Part shown: positions 53,284 to 62,540 of the stretch, piece after piece
Layout: the number at the start of each line of letters is the position of its first letter
Numbering within the stretch: position 1 is the first letter of the stretch
Assembly (NCBI GenBank): GCA_964388105.1
Contig: CAYLYQ010000004.1
Location: 1 to 64,000 of the forward strand
Direction: 5' to 3'
Length of the DNA: 64,000 bases
From: ZC4RG35 sp964388105
GTDB lineage: Bacteria; Actinomycetota; Acidimicrobiia; Spongiisociales; ZC4RG35
Notes under the pieces: generated by a model
The model's input: only the letters and a program-made list of their open reading frames with translations
Databases searched by the model: none
What the model was told of the DNA's origin: nothing
Translations under genes and position numbers: made by a program

Positions 53284-54008
53284 CGGCGCAGCCCCAGGCG
53301 GGCCGGGAGGCTCTTCAGACCCCAGAGCGTCACCAGCCACATGGCCTCGACGACGATCTTGCCGCCCATCTTGGAAGTGCCCCGCGTGCGGTCGCGGAAC
53401 ACCACCGGCACCTCGACGATCTCGAGGCCCGCCTGGGATGCCCGCCACGCCATCTCCACCTGAAACCCGTATCCCGATGCCCTGGCGTCGCGATAGGGCA
53501 GCTTCGCCAGCGCATCGGCTCGGAAGGCGCGGAAGCCGGCTGTGGCGTCCCGAACGCCGATCCCGAGCATGGCCCGGGCGTACCAGTTGCCCCCCTTGGA
53601 GATCAGCCGGCGCAACAGCGGCCAGTCCGGAGTGGATCCGCCGGGGACATACCGCGACCCGATGGCCAGGTCGGCCCCGTCCGTCACCGCAGCGACGAGC
53701 CGCGGGAGATCGGCAGGGTCGTGGGAGAAGTCGGCATCCATCTCGATGATGACGTCTGCCTCGCCGGCGAGATGATCGAACGCGTCGGCGTAGGCACGAC
53801 CGAGGCCCTCCTTGGCTTCCCTGTGGAGGACCGTCAGTGAGTCGTGGACGCGGGCCAGGTCATCGGCGATGGCGCCGGTCCCGTCCGGCGAGCCGTCGTC
53901 GACGACCAGCATCCGGTAACCCTGAGAGACGACCGCTTCTGCCAGTGCGGTGAGGTTCTCCCGCTCGTTGTACGTGGGTACTACGACGGTGACCCGGTCA
54001 GGCGACAC
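53280..54008 (-). CDS. Polyprenol monophosphomannose synthase (GT2)
   Basis: 242 aa from GTG 54008. GT2 fold: VVVPTYNERENLTALAEAV, LVVDDGSPDGTGAIAD, the DxD-containing IIEMDADFSHDP, and GSRYVPGGSTPDWPLLRR with GFRAFRADAL. The C-terminal VPVVFRDRTRGTSKM is typical of dolichol/polyprenol-phosphate mannose synthases. It makes the mannosyl lipid donor for cell-envelope glycans. No fused acyltransferase domain is present. Confidence 0.91.
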   Translation of the reverse strand: MSPDRVTVVVPTYNERENLTALAEAVVSQGYRMLVVDDGSPDGTGAIADDLARVHDSLTVLHREAKEGLGRAYADAFDHLAGEADVIIEMDADFSHDPADLPRLVAAVTDGADLAIGSRYVPGGSTPDWPLLRRLISKGGNWYARAMLGIGVRDATAGFRAFRADALAKLPYRDARASGYGFQVEMAWRASQAGLEIVEVPVVFRDRTRGTSKMGGKIVVEAMWLVTLWGLKSLPARLGLRR

Positions 54009-54468
54009 AGTCCTGACAGAGCATCTTTCTCTTGTTGGCGAGCTGGCTGAGACGCTTGACCATGAAGCACGACTGACACACGAACTCGTCGGAGCGGCGC
54101 GCCTGGGCGTCGACATTGAGGGTCAGCTCCGCTCGGCGCATGGCCCGCAGCTCCTCCACTTCGTCGACGAGCATCGCCTCGTTGGCTTCGTCCTCGAGCA
54201 GCTGGAGCTCCTGGCTCTCCAGCTCTTCGAGGGCGTCGGCCGTCTCCTCGTCGTGCTCCTCGCCCTCTTCGTCTTCGTCGTCGTCGTAGTCCTCGTCATC
54301 GGTTTCCAGGACCTCTTCCACGACGTCGGCGACGATCACTTCGTCGGCGTCGTCGAGATCGAGATCCTCTTCATCGATGTCGGCGGGCTCGTCTTCGGCT
54401 TCGGGCTCGTCGGGCTCCTCGACCAGCAGATCGAGGTCGTCTTCAGACTGCTTTTTCTTGGTTGCCAT
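53998..54468 (-). CDS. DUF4193-family acidic zinc-finger protein
   Basis: 156 aa. About 100 residues of very acidic sequence (DDDEDEEGEEHDEE near 62-75) lead to a C-terminal C4 motif, FVCQSCFMVKRLSQL to LCQDC. This layout is that of DUF4193, restricted to Actinobacteria. The function is unknown. Its stop overlaps the glycosyltransferase start by 11 bp, so they are co-expressed. Confidence 0.88.
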   Translation of the reverse strand: MATKKKQSEDDLDLLVEEPDEPEAEDEPADIDEEDLDLDDADEVIVADVVEEVLETDDEDYDDDEDEEGEEHDEETADALEELESQELQLLEDEANEAMLVDEVEELRAMRRAELTLNVDAQARRSDEFVCQSCFMVKRLSQLANKRKMLCQDCVA

Positions 54469-54512
54469 GGGTTGTCACCAGGTAAGGGCGGCGGGAGTAT
54501 AAGTGAGGGCGC

Positions 54513-55244
54513 TCAGATCTTGAGTCGGATCGCGGCCGGGACAACCCTCCCCTTAACCGGCGTATTCCCGACGAGGTCCCCATCGGCCTCGACCGGCCAG
54601 ATCACGTCGCTCTCGATGGTGAATTCTGCAGCCGTGAAGCGCCTCACCGCCGGGTCCGGAAGATGGGTTCCCTTGATCACCTTGGGCACGAGGGCCGGAG
54701 CCTGTGTCTTCCGGGCATTGATCACCTGGATGTCGACCACACCGTCCATGAGTGTCGCCCTCGGNNNNNNNNNNNNNNNNNNNNNNNNNNNNNNNNNNNN
54801 NNNNNNNNNNNNNNNNNNNNNNNNNNNNNNNNNNNNNNNNNNNNNNNNNNNNNNNNNNNNNNNNTCGAGGGCCACGACGTCGATCAGGTACGAGTCGTCG
54901 GTGGTGAGGTGCTTCGCCGCTGCGCCGAGCTTCTGGGGGATCCCGAAGGTCCGGATCAGGTCGCATCCCGTACCGGCCGGCAGGACTGCGACCGTGACGT
55001 CCTGTCCCAACGAGACGATCTCGTCCACGGCCATGCTCAGGCTGCCGTCACCGCCGACCACTGCGATGTTGGTCCGTCCTGCCCCGATCGACTCCCTGAT
55101 GGCCGCCCTGGCCTCGATGGCGCTGACGGGGGTGACGATGACGTGCTCGACTCCGAGAGCCCGGAGGGTCTCGGAGACGAATCCGGGCGGTGTGGGTGTC
55201 GTGCCGGCCGCTTCGTTGACCAGGACGGTCCAGAGTCTGCTCAC
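54513..55244 (-). CDS. Diacylglycerol kinase-like lipid kinase, interrupted by an assembly gap
   Basis: The N-terminal 126 residues carry the DAGK catalytic signatures NIAVVGGDGSLSMAVDEI and VLPAGTGCDLIRTFGIP. The C-terminal 80 residues include DGVVDIQVINARK and EADGDLVGNTPV, the end of the family. The 100 N between them are a placeholder: the family is about 290-310 aa, and only about 205 are visible. The GTG start overlaps the helY stop (GTGA). The motif has Cys where most have Asn (GTGCD instead of GTGND). It phosphorylates a lipid at the membrane. Confidence 0.82.
   Translation of the reverse strand: MSRLWTVLVNEAAGTTPTPPGFVSETLRALGVEHVIVTPVSAIEARAAIRESIGAGRTNIAVVGGDGSLSMAVDEIVSLGQDVTVAVLPAGTGCDLIRTFGIPQKLGAAAKHLTTDDSYLIDVVALXXXXXXXXXXXXXXXXXXXXXXXXXXXXXXXXXXPRATLMDGVVDIQVINARKTQAPALVPKVIKGTHLPDPAVRRFTAAEFTIESDVIWPVEADGDLVGNTPVKGRVVPAAIRLKI
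54765..54864. other. Assembly gap (100 N) inside the lipid kinase gene
   Basis: Exactly 100 N, a scaffolder's default length. Frame continuity across it is accidental. Confidence 0.99.
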
Positions 55245-57781
55245 CCCACTCCTTGAGCGGCGACGACGCCGCGATCGACGATACGAAGAGCGGCGGTCGT
55301 CTCTTCGGAGAGCTCGCCGATGCCGTCACGAACTTGGCGCAGCAAGTCGACCAGCTGTCGGGAGACCCGAACGAAGTCCCCCGGGGCCATCCCACCAACC
55401 GTCAGGGCGTCGAACTCGACGCCGGTCGCCCACTGGTAGGCGATGGAAGCAAACCCCGGGTCCGGTCGTCGGGTCGGCGTCAGGCGCGCGGCGCGCTCGC
55501 GTCGGTTCAGGTCCTCCCAAAGCCCTTCCACCATCTCCCACCTCTCTGCCAGCTCATCGGTCGGCCAGTCCGCCGGTGATGCCTGGTCGCTTCTCGGCTC
55601 GTAGACGAACACGGAGAGGAGAGCTGCCGTCTCGGCGGGGTCGAGACCGTACAGGGCCCCGTGCTCGATTGCCTCGGCGAGCAGCAGGTCGGATTCGTTG
55701 TAGAGACGGCGCAGCCTTTCCCCCCGGGGAGTGAGCTTCCAGTCCCGCACGTAGTCCAGATCGACCAGGAGGCCCCGGATGGCGCCGAACTCCTCGACGA
55801 GGCCGTGGCCGGAGCTCCGTCGCCGCGCCAACACCTGCTCACGTCGACGCTCGAGCCGCTCCACCTTGCGGAGCGCGGCTAGGTGCCGGCTCGCGTCGGG
55901 ACAGCCGGCGACCGTGTGGTCGACCAACGACTGCGTCTTGGGAGAGCGCGACACGGCCGTGGCGGGCAGCTTGGAGAGCTGCCTGAGCGTGTTCTGGACG
56001 AACCGGCGGTCCCGCGGGCGGAAGGGCGTGGGGATGTTGAGCCGGCCGACGGTGTGACTGGCCGCGGTGATGTCCCGGGAGCGGAGTGTGGAGAGCCTCC
56101 CCGAGGTGGAGAGGACCATGTAGCGGGCCCCCTGGTCTTTGGTGGGCAGCCGCCTCAGGACCGCATATCGGCCGTCGGCGGGCCCGCCGACCACCTGGAC
56201 GACGTCGCCGGCAGAGAGCCCACTGGCGATCCGGTCGTTGCGGCGTTTCGCCGACAGGGACTCGACCAGGGCCGCATATTCGGCCACATCCCCCCGCTCG
56301 CACGTGGCGATCGCGGTCTCCCTCTCGATCTGATGCTCGATCGCCTCCAGCGTGGCGTCGGACTGCTCCATCTCCCCCACCCTTTGGAAGGCGGCGAACG
56401 AAGCCTCGAGCAGCTCCTCCGCCTGCTGCTGGTCGTAGTTGGCGATCAGGTTCGCCGTCATGTTGTAGGTGGGCCGGAAACTCGACTTCAGCTCGTGGGC
56501 GCCGAGCGCCGCCACTTCGGTGACCTGGGAGAAGGACACGAACGGGGAGTGGAGAACCACGCCGAATCCCTCGACGTCGATGCCCCGGCGGCCCGCCCTT
56601 CCGGTCAGCTGCGTGTAGTCGCCGGGGCGGAGCATCTGGTGGCTCTCACCGTCGAACTTCGTCAGAGTCTCCAGCACGACCGACTTCGCGGGCATGTTGA
56701 TCCCCAGCGCCAGGGTCTCGGTGGCGAAGACGACCTTGAGGAGACCCAGTTCGAACAACTCCTCCACTGTCTCCTTGAAGGCCGGGACGAGCCCGGCATG
56801 GTGGGCGGCGATTCCCATCTCCAGTCCTGCGATCCAGCGGTCGTACCCGAGGACTCCCAGGTCGGTGTCGGAGAGGTGGGCCGTCCGTTCGTCGACGATC
56901 TCTCGGATGTGCTCCCTCTCGTCGGAATCGGTGAGCCTCAGCCCGGAGTCGGCGAGACGCCCGGCGGCCGCGTCGCACCCGGCCCGGGAGAAGATGAAGT
57001 AGATGGCGGGCAGCATGGCCTCTTCGGCGAGGGCCTCCACCACGTCCAGCCGGGTGGGGGTGGTGAAGCGCCGGCGACGGCCGCTCTCCATGTTGAGCAT
57101 GCTCTCGATTCGCGGGTTGGGCCGGGATCTGCCGTCCCGGGTGACGAACATCGGGAGCAGGTGCACGGCCTGCTGCCCGAACCGGTCCCGCACCATGTAC
57201 ATCGACTCCAGGGGGACGGGACGGTGGCTGGTGGCGATGAGACTCGTCGCTCCACGCCTCTCCCCCACCCAAGCCGCGAACTCGGCGTTGTTGGCGATGG
57301 TCGCCGACAGGCAGACGAACTGAATGTGCTCCGGGCAGTGAATGATCACCTCTTCCCAGGCCGCTCCTCGTGAACGGTCCTGGAGGTAGTGAGCCTCGTC
57401 GAGCACCACGAGACCCACCCGGTCCAGGGCCGAGGGGTCGGCGTAGATCATGTTGCGCAGGACCTCGAGGGTGGCCACGATCACCCCGGCGCCCGGGTTG
57501 ACGACGTTGTCCCCGGTGAGCAGGCCGACCCCGTTAGTGCCGTACATCGCGGCGAAGTCGGCGTACTTCTGGTTGGAGAGAGCCTTGATCGGCGTCGTGT
57601 AGAAGGCACGCTTGCCGCGGGCCAGGGCGAGGTGGATGGCCGCCTCCGCCACCAGGGTCTTCCCGGAGCCGGTCGGGGCCGTCACCACCACGGAGAACCC
57701 GTCCGCGATGGCCTGGGCGGCTTCCACCTGGAAGGCGTCGGGTTCGAACTCGTACGCCGCCCAGAAGGCGGCGAGGCTCAC
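55241..57781 (-). CDS. helY: Ski2/Mtr4-like DEAD/DEAH-box helicase HelY
   Basis: 846 aa from GTG 57781, which overlaps the tatC stop (GTGA). Helicase motifs: I VTAPTGSGKTLVAE, Ia YTTPIKALSNQKY, II VVLDEAHYL, III LSATIANN, V ETLALGINMPAKS and VI QLTGRAGRRGID. The middle has an SH3-like stretch SAGDVVQVVGG, and the C-terminal DSHCT domain begins near YRNESDLLLAEAI-like sequence. These proteins unwind structured RNA or DNA. It is positioned after tatC as in mycobacteria. Confidence 0.94.
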   Translation of the reverse strand: MSLAAFWAAYEFEPDAFQVEAAQAIADGFSVVVTAPTGSGKTLVAEAAIHLALARGKRAFYTTPIKALSNQKYADFAAMYGTNGVGLLTGDNVVNPGAGVIVATLEVLRNMIYADPSALDRVGLVVLDEAHYLQDRSRGAAWEEVIIHCPEHIQFVCLSATIANNAEFAAWVGERRGATSLIATSHRPVPLESMYMVRDRFGQQAVHLLPMFVTRDGRSRPNPRIESMLNMESGRRRRFTTPTRLDVVEALAEEAMLPAIYFIFSRAGCDAAAGRLADSGLRLTDSDEREHIREIVDERTAHLSDTDLGVLGYDRWIAGLEMGIAAHHAGLVPAFKETVEELFELGLLKVVFATETLALGINMPAKSVVLETLTKFDGESHQMLRPGDYTQLTGRAGRRGIDVEGFGVVLHSPFVSFSQVTEVAALGAHELKSSFRPTYNMTANLIANYDQQQAEELLEASFAAFQRVGEMEQSDATLEAIEHQIERETAIATCERGDVAEYAALVESLSAKRRNDRIASGLSAGDVVQVVGGPADGRYAVLRRLPTKDQGARYMVLSTSGRLSTLRSRDITAASHTVGRLNIPTPFRPRDRRFVQNTLRQLSKLPATAVSRSPKTQSLVDHTVAGCPDASRHLAALRKVERLERRREQVLARRRSSGHGLVEEFGAIRGLLVDLDYVRDWKLTPRGERLRRLYNESDLLLAEAIEHGALYGLDPAETAALLSVFVYEPRSDQASPADWPTDELAERWEMVEGLWEDLNRRERAARLTPTRRPDPGFASIAYQWATGVEFDALTVGGMAPGDFVRVSRQLVDLLRQVRDGIGELSEETTAALRIVDRGVVAAQGVG

Positions 57782-58488
57782 TTCTTGAGAACCAGCCGGA
57801 TCAGCCAATAGGTGCCTTCATACATCATGTAGAGGGGGACGGCCAGGGCGAGGAGGGTGAACGCGTCTCCGGTCGGCGTGATCAGGGCGGCGGCGGTGAC
57901 CACGATCACGACCGCCCAGCGGCGGCCCCGCGCGAGGGCGTCCGACGAGACGACACCGACGGCGGCGGCGGCGAAGAGGAACAGCGGATAGGTGAAGGCG
58001 ATTCCGAACGCGAGCAGGAACCGGAGCACGAACGAGTAGTAGGAGCCGATCCGCAGGTTGTTGTCGATGTCGGTGAAGATCCCCAGGAGGAACTCGAGGC
58101 CGCGGGGAAGGATCCAGTAGGCGAACACGACACCGGAGACGAAGAGCACGACAAAGCCGGTGACCGCGGGGATGACCCATCTCTTCTCCCGGGCCGTGAG
58201 GGCCGGGGTGACGAAAGCCCAGGTCTGGTACAGCGCCACCGGACTGGAGAGGATCAAGCCTCCGAAGAGCGCGATCCGCATGAGGACACTCCACTGCTCG
58301 GTCGCCTCGAACGACTGAAGCGAGGCGCCGGGGTCCGCAGCGTGAAATGGTGCTTCGAGAATCGCCCGAAGATCGTCGACGAAGAGGAGGCAGGCGGCTC
58401 CCGCGACGATCACCCCGATCGCCACTTTGAGCACGCGCCACCTGAGCTCGTCGAGGTGGGCCAGTATGGACTGAGGTCGGTCGGTCAC
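57778..58488 (-). CDS. tatC: Sec-independent protein translocase TatC
   Basis: 236 aa with six membrane helices. The N-terminal ILAHLDELRWRV is the signal-binding face with the conserved Glu; YQTWAFVTPALTAREKRWV and FGIAFTYPLFLF are conserved. GTG 58488 overlaps the tatA stop (GTGA). It is the receptor for twin-arginine substrates. Confidence 0.96.
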   Translation of the reverse strand: MTDRPQSILAHLDELRWRVLKVAIGVIVAGAACLLFVDDLRAILEAPFHAADPGASLQSFEATEQWSVLMRIALFGGLILSSPVALYQTWAFVTPALTAREKRWVIPAVTGFVVLFVSGVVFAYWILPRGLEFLLGIFTDIDNNLRIGSYYSFVLRFLLAFGIAFTYPLFLFAAAAVGVVSSDALARGRRWAVVIVVTAAALITPTGDAFTLLALAVPLYMMYEGTYWLIRLVLKK

Positions 58489-58826
58489 TCAGGATCCCCG
58501 TCGGGATCCTCGCCGCGTTCGATCGCCTCGAGATCGGCCATGGCGTCATCCGGCGTCGGACCCGAGACCGGCTTGGGCCCCTCCCAGGTGTACTTCATCG
58601 CCTCGCCGAGGTCCTTCTTGATCTCGTCGCGCATCTCCTTGACCTCGGAGGCCGCCCGGCGCACCTCTTCGACCTCGGCCTCCAGGCCCTTGGAGATCTC
58701 TCTCGCCGCAGTGCGCAACTCTGAGACCCAGCCGCCGATCTTGCGCGCCGCCTCGGGCAGGCGCGTGGGGCCGAGCACGATGAGTGCGATGAGGAGGATG
58801 AGGAGGATCTCGCCCCACTGGAGCAT
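58485..58826 (-). CDS. tatA: Sec-independent protein translocase TatA/TatB
   Basis: 113 aa. N-terminal helix LQWGEILLILLIALIVLGPT with the G-P hinge, then the amphipathic helix RLPEAARKIGGWVSELR and a charged tail of about 70 residues. The Glu at residue 6 and the long helical tail lean toward TatB; only one tatA/B gene is here. A -10 box lies 6 nt before the ATG. Confidence 0.93.
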   Translation of the reverse strand: MLQWGEILLILLIALIVLGPTRLPEAARKIGGWVSELRTAAREISKGLEAEVEEVRRAASEVKEMRDEIKKDLGEAMKYTWEGPKPVSGPTPDDAMADLEAIERGEDPDGDPE

Positions 58827-58838
58827 GAAGCGATCCTA
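58827..58838 (-). promoter_or_regulatory. Leaderless promoter -10 box for tatA
   Basis: TAGGAT (58838-58833) on the minus strand, 6 nt, then ATG 58826. Its transcript would include tatC, helY and the lipid kinase. Confidence 0.64.
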
Positions 58839-58920
58839 CTGAGATAGGGATTGGTCCCCCAGAGCGACAGCGAATGGGGCGGGGCGGTTCTCGAGTCCCC
58901 AGGGCCTATGCCCGGAGCAG

Positions 58921-58967
58921 CAGAGAAAAAGGAGAAGGTGACGACCCCCCATCGGTCGTCACCTTCC
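58921..58967 (-). terminator. Strong Rho-independent terminator after the Zn-ribbon gene
   Basis: A perfect 13-bp stem (58934-58946 with 58954-58966) has a 7-nt loop. On the minus strand TCCTTTTTCTC follows. It ends the paf/Zn-ribbon transcript and insulates it from the tatA promoter 80 bp downstream. Confidence 0.88.
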
Positions 58968-59022
58968 GGCCACTCCGGGCGCTTGCCCCCAAGCGCCCTC
59001 TGGTACCCCTACCGGCCCGTTC

Positions 59023-59313
59023 TCAGCTGGCGAGGAGTCGGAACGGATCCGGCTCCGACTCCAGGGCAACTGCGAACGCCTCGATCTCCGCCTCGGTGAT
59101 GGGCTCGGGGTTGATCACCTCGAAGGCCACCCCGGTGGCGAGGAGAACGCTTACCACCCGCGAGTTGGCGGGTCGACGCTGCTGGTTGGTGCAGGTGGGA
59201 CAGGTGAACTTGTAGTCGCCTTCCCGGCCGCCGGGGCGCAGCTCGAGGGCTACGTCGTCCGGCGTGAGATGAATGTCACCGCACTGCCTGCAGGTGGTTT
59301 TGATGGTCGTCAT
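59023..59313 (-). CDS. Small zinc-ribbon protein
   Basis: 96 aa from ATG 59313, with GGAG about 10 nt upstream. Two CxxC pairs (KTTCRQCGDI and FTCPTCTNQQRRP) around a beta segment make a zinc ribbon. The C-terminal half, INPEPITEAEIEAFAVALES, is helical. I recall similar small proteins across Actinobacteria, without a known role. The reading frame that runs on into pafC is an artefact of the N gap. Confidence 0.85.
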   Translation of the reverse strand: MTTIKTTCRQCGDIHLTPDDVALELRPGGREGDYKFTCPTCTNQQRRPANSRVVSVLLATGVAFEVINPEPITEAEIEAFAVALESEPDPFRLLAS

Positions 59314-59358
59314 TCCTGGTCTCCGCTCACCCATAACTGGATAGGTCATCGGCAAGCG

Positions 59359-59458
59359 NNNNNNNNNNNNNNNNNNNNNNNNNNNNNNNNNNNNNNNNNN
59401 NNNNNNNNNNNNNNNNNNNNNNNNNNNNNNNNNNNNNNNNNNNNNNNNNNNNNNNNNN
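59359..59458. other. Assembly gap (100 N) at the 3' end of pafC
   Basis: Exactly 100 N. It hides the C-terminus of PafC and perhaps more sequence before the Zn-ribbon gene. Confidence 0.99.
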
Positions 59459-60159
59459 GAGACGTCACCGTCTGACGGCGAGTATCCGACGCCCGGAACC
59501 GGCCGCTCCGCAGGTGGGTCGAAAGACTCTCCCGTCGCCGCGAGAGAGCGGATCCGGTCGACCCGGAAGGTGCGTTCGGCGTCGACCATCCGGCAATGCC
59601 CGGTCACGTACCAGCGGCCCATGGTGTGAAACACCGTCCAGGGCTCGATCTCGCGGGTCGTCTCCTGCTCTCGTCCGACCGAGCGGTAGACGATGCGGAT
59701 GACTTTCCCGCTGGCCGCGGCCTCCTGAAGATCGCGAACGTGCTCGGTGGGGTCGAGGACGTCGACGGTAAGCGCCGGGTCCTCCTCCGGCAGCACAGAA
59801 GCCATCAGCTTGGAGACTGCCGACTCCAGCTCTGGCGTCCCCTGCCCGGCGCCGATCAGGGTGAGCCCGGCAGCGAGAAGGCCGAGCGCCTCGGTCGGTG
59901 TGAGGCGGGGTGCCCGCTTGAAGTAGTCGGCCGCGTCGATGACCACCTCGTCGTCGATGACGTAGGCCTCCATCAGGTCTCCCGGGCCGTAACCGGGGAG
60001 GCCGCAGACGAAGACGGTGTTCAGGTCCTTCGACAGTTGGTCGGCGGTGTAGCCGAACCGGTCCAGGATCTCCTCCACGGTGGCCCCGTCGCGCTCCAGG
60101 ACGTATGGGATCAGCGCGAGAATCCGGCTGAGGCGATCGGCGGTCCGATTGGCGCTCAA
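59459..60159 (-). CDS. pafC: WYL-domain regulator PafC, 3' end lost in gap
   Basis: 233 residues are visible. The start is TTG 60159, overlapping the pafB stop (TTGA). The N-terminus DRLSRILALIPYVLERDGAT with CGLPGYGPGDLMEAYV matches PafC. The WYL domain has IRIVYRSVGREQETTREIEP, FHTMGRWYVTGHC and FRVDRIRSL. With PafB it forms the activator of DNA-damage genes in mycobacteria. About 90 C-terminal residues are missing. Confidence 0.92.
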
Positions 60160-61082
60160 TCCAGGGCCCCCAGAGCGGCGGTGACGCGGTCCAGCACTTC
60201 CTTGCGGAGGTCATCCGGCGCGAGGACCTGGACCGATGCCCCGAAGCTCAGGATCCATCCCACGATCGCGTCCCGGTTCACGTATGGCACCGTCACTTCG
60301 AGCGGCTTTCCGTCGGGTGCGGTCACGCCCAGGGTGCGTGCCGCCCACCAGGCCACATCCGGTGTGAACCGGAGTCTTGCCTCTGTGAGTTCGTCGGCGC
60401 CGGCATCCCACGGATGGCCGTCCATGACCTTGCGGATGTCGAAGTCCTTGGGCCGCTTGAACTCGTCGGCCTGATCCGAGAGCACGAGGTTCTCGATGCG
60501 GTCCACCCTGAAGACCCTGTCCGTGCTCTCCGGCGTCTTGCCGGTCACGTACCAGTGGCCACGGCGGTGGGCGATCCCCCAGGGCTCGAGTGTGCGCTCC
60601 GATCCGCGGTAGCGAAAGGTGACCCGGCGCCTCTGGGTCACCGCGGCGAAGAGGTCACCGAGAGCGGCGGCTCCCTCGCCGAGGTCCGCTCCGAGCGGTT
60701 CGGTACCGACCACGCGCTCCACTCCGCCCAGCTTGAGGAGGGCATTCACCCCGAGGTGGGCGCCTCCCAACCGAACCATGCGGGCAGCAACGGAGAGTGC
60801 GACGCGCTCCTCCTGGGTCAACCCCGGATCAGCGATGGCGTACTCGTCCGGATCGACCGAGTAGCCGAACTCGACTTCCCAGCCGTCGAGCGGATCCAAC
60901 CGGAGCGGCACTCCCATGCGCCGGAGAAGGTCCTTGTCCCGTTCGAACATGCGGTGGAAGGCGTCATCGGACTCCTGCCCGTACCCCTGGACCGTGTAGC
61001 GAACGTCGTCGGCAGTCACCGGCCTCGGCGACTCGAGGAGGTAGATGAGGAGGTTGAGGACCCTCTCGACGACGTTCTGCAN
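60156..61082 (-). CDS. pafB: WYL-domain regulator PafB (start codon split by the gap)
   Basis: 308 aa. The frame reaches the gap edge as NTG-CAG-AAC-GTC, so the first base of the start codon is the first N (61082). QNVVERVLNLLIYLLESPRP begins the HTH, FHRMFERDKDLLRRMGVPLR follows, and the WYL core is VTFRYRGSERTLEPWGIAHR with GHWYVTGKT and RVFRVDRIENL. An internal GTG (61019) would cut the HTH. It pairs with PafC. Confidence 0.9.
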   Translation of the reverse strand, partial: XQNVVERVLNLLIYLLESPRPVTADDVRYTVQGYGQESDDAFHRMFERDKDLLRRMGVPLRLDPLDGWEVEFGYSVDPDEYAIADPGLTQEERVALSVAARMVRLGGAHLGVNALLKLGGVERVVGTEPLGADLGEGAAALGDLFAAVTQRRRVTFRYRGSERTLEPWGIAHRRGHWYVTGKTPESTDRVFRVDRIENLVLSDQADEFKRPKDFDIRKVMDGHPWDAGADELTEARLRFTPDVAWWAARTLGVTAPDGKPLEVTVPYVNRDAIVGWILSFGASVQVLAPDDLRKEVLDRVTAALGALD

Positions 61083-61181
61083 NNNNNNNNNNNNNNNNNN
61101 NNNNNNNNNNNNNNNNNNNNNNNNNNNNNNNNNNNNNNNNNNNNNNNNNNNNNNNNNNNNNNNNNNNNNNNNNNNNNNNNN
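61082..61181. other. Assembly gap (100 N) between pafA and pafB
   Basis: Exactly 100 N. It hides the pafB start context and any other sequence after pafA. Confidence 0.99.
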
Positions 61182-61184
61182 CCG

Positions 61185-62540
61185 TCAGAGGCTCTCGATG
61201 AGCTTGTCCACCCTGTCGTCGTGCGACTTGAACGGGTCCTTGCACATGACTGTGCGCTGAGCCTGGTCGTTGAGCTTGAGGTGCACCCAGTCGACGGTGA
61301 AATCCCGGCGCTTAGCCTTCGCCGCCTTGATGAACGCCCCGCGGAGACGGGCCCGAGTGGTCTGTGGCGGGCGCACCACGGCTTCGGCGATCTTCTCATC
61401 CGTGACGACACGGTCCGCCATGCCTCGTGACTCCATCAGGTAGTAGAGGCCCCGGCTGCGGTCGACGTCGTGATAGGCGAGGTCCATCATCGCCACTTTG
61501 GGATCGGACATGGTGATGCCCCGCTTGGCGGCGTACCGGTCCAGGAGCTTGTACTTCATCACCCAGTCGACCTCCCGGTCGAGGGTCATCGGGTCTTTCT
61601 CCAAGCCGGTGAGCAGATGCTCCCACTTGTCGACTGCACGCTGCACCTGCGGGGGGAAGCCGGGGCTCCGGGCGAACCGCATGGCGCGGTCGAGGTACTC
61701 CCATTGGATGTCAAGTGCACTCAACTCCCGGCCGTTGGCCAGGCGGATCTTCCGCTGGCAGGTGACGTCGTGGGCGACCTCCCTGATGGAGCGGATCGGG
61801 TTCTCGAGACCGAGATCCCTGAAGACGACGTCCCGCTCGATCATCTGGAGGAGGGCGACCATCGTCCCCACCTTGACGAAGGTGGCGTACTCGCTCATGT
61901 TGGAGTCGCCGGCGATGACGTGAAGGCGCCGGTACCGCTCGGCATCGGCGTGTGGCTCGTCCCTCGTGTTGATGATCGGCCGTGACCGGGTCGTTGCGGA
62001 CGAGACCCCTTCCCAGATGTGATCCGCGCGCTGAGCGAGGGAGTAGGTCGTCCCCCGCGGCGTCTGGGCCAGCTTGCCCGCCCCCAGGAAGATCTGCCGG
62101 GTCACCAGGAACGGGATGAGGACGTCGACCGTGCGGTGGAAGTCCTTGTGCCTGCTGACCAGGTAGTTCTCGTGACAGCCGTAGGAGTTGCCCGCCGAGT
62201 CGGTGTTGTTCTTGAAGACGAAGATCTGGCCGCGGATGCCCTCCTCGGCGAGGCGCTCCTCCGCCCCGGTGACGAGGCCCTCGAGGATGCGCTCCCCGGC
62301 CTTGTCGTGGGCGACGACGTCCTCGAGATCGTCGCACTCTGGTGTGGCGAACTCCGGATGGGAGCCCACGTCGAGATAGAGGCGGGCGCCGTTCTCCAGA
62401 AAGACGTTGGACGACCGGCCCCAGGACACGACCCGACGGAACAGGTACCGGGCGACCTCATCCGGGCTGAGTCGACGCTGACCGCGCAGGGTGCAGGTGA
62501 CCCCGTACTCGTTCTCCAGCCCGAAGATCCGTCGCTCCAT
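61185..62540 (-). CDS. pafA: Pup-protein ligase PafA
   Basis: 451 aa. ERRIFGLENEYGVTCTL opens the glutamine-synthetase-like fold; VVSWGRSSNVFLENGARLYL, KNNTDSAGNSYGCHENY, SSATTRSRPIINTRDEPHAD and DWVHLKLNDQAQRT are conserved. The start HG(Q)RRLSPDEVARYLF and lack of the Dop loop indicate PafA rather than Dop. It joins Pup to lysines of proteins sent to the proteasome. Dop and Pup are expected upstream of prcB, outside the window. Confidence 0.95.
   Translation of the reverse strand: MERRIFGLENEYGVTCTLRGQRRLSPDEVARYLFRRVVSWGRSSNVFLENGARLYLDVGSHPEFATPECDDLEDVVAHDKAGERILEGLVTGAEERLAEEGIRGQIFVFKNNTDSAGNSYGCHENYLVSRHKDFHRTVDVLIPFLVTRQIFLGAGKLAQTPRGTTYSLAQRADHIWEGVSSATTRSRPIINTRDEPHADAERYRRLHVIAGDSNMSEYATFVKVGTMVALLQMIERDVVFRDLGLENPIRSIREVAHDVTCQRKIRLANGRELSALDIQWEYLDRAMRFARSPGFPPQVQRAVDKWEHLLTGLEKDPMTLDREVDWVMKYKLLDRYAAKRGITMSDPKVAMMDLAYHDVDRSRGLYYLMESRGMADRVVTDEKIAEAVVRPPQTTRARLRGAFIKAAKAKRRDFTVDWVHLKLNDQAQRTVMCKDPFKSHDDRVDKLIESL

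Noticed and set aside
59023..60159. One 378-aa fused protein joining PafC and a zinc-ribbon domain
   Set aside because: The join runs through 100 N. The zinc-ribbon part has its own ATG (59313) and the two parts are separate proteins elsewhere; the open frame is accidental.
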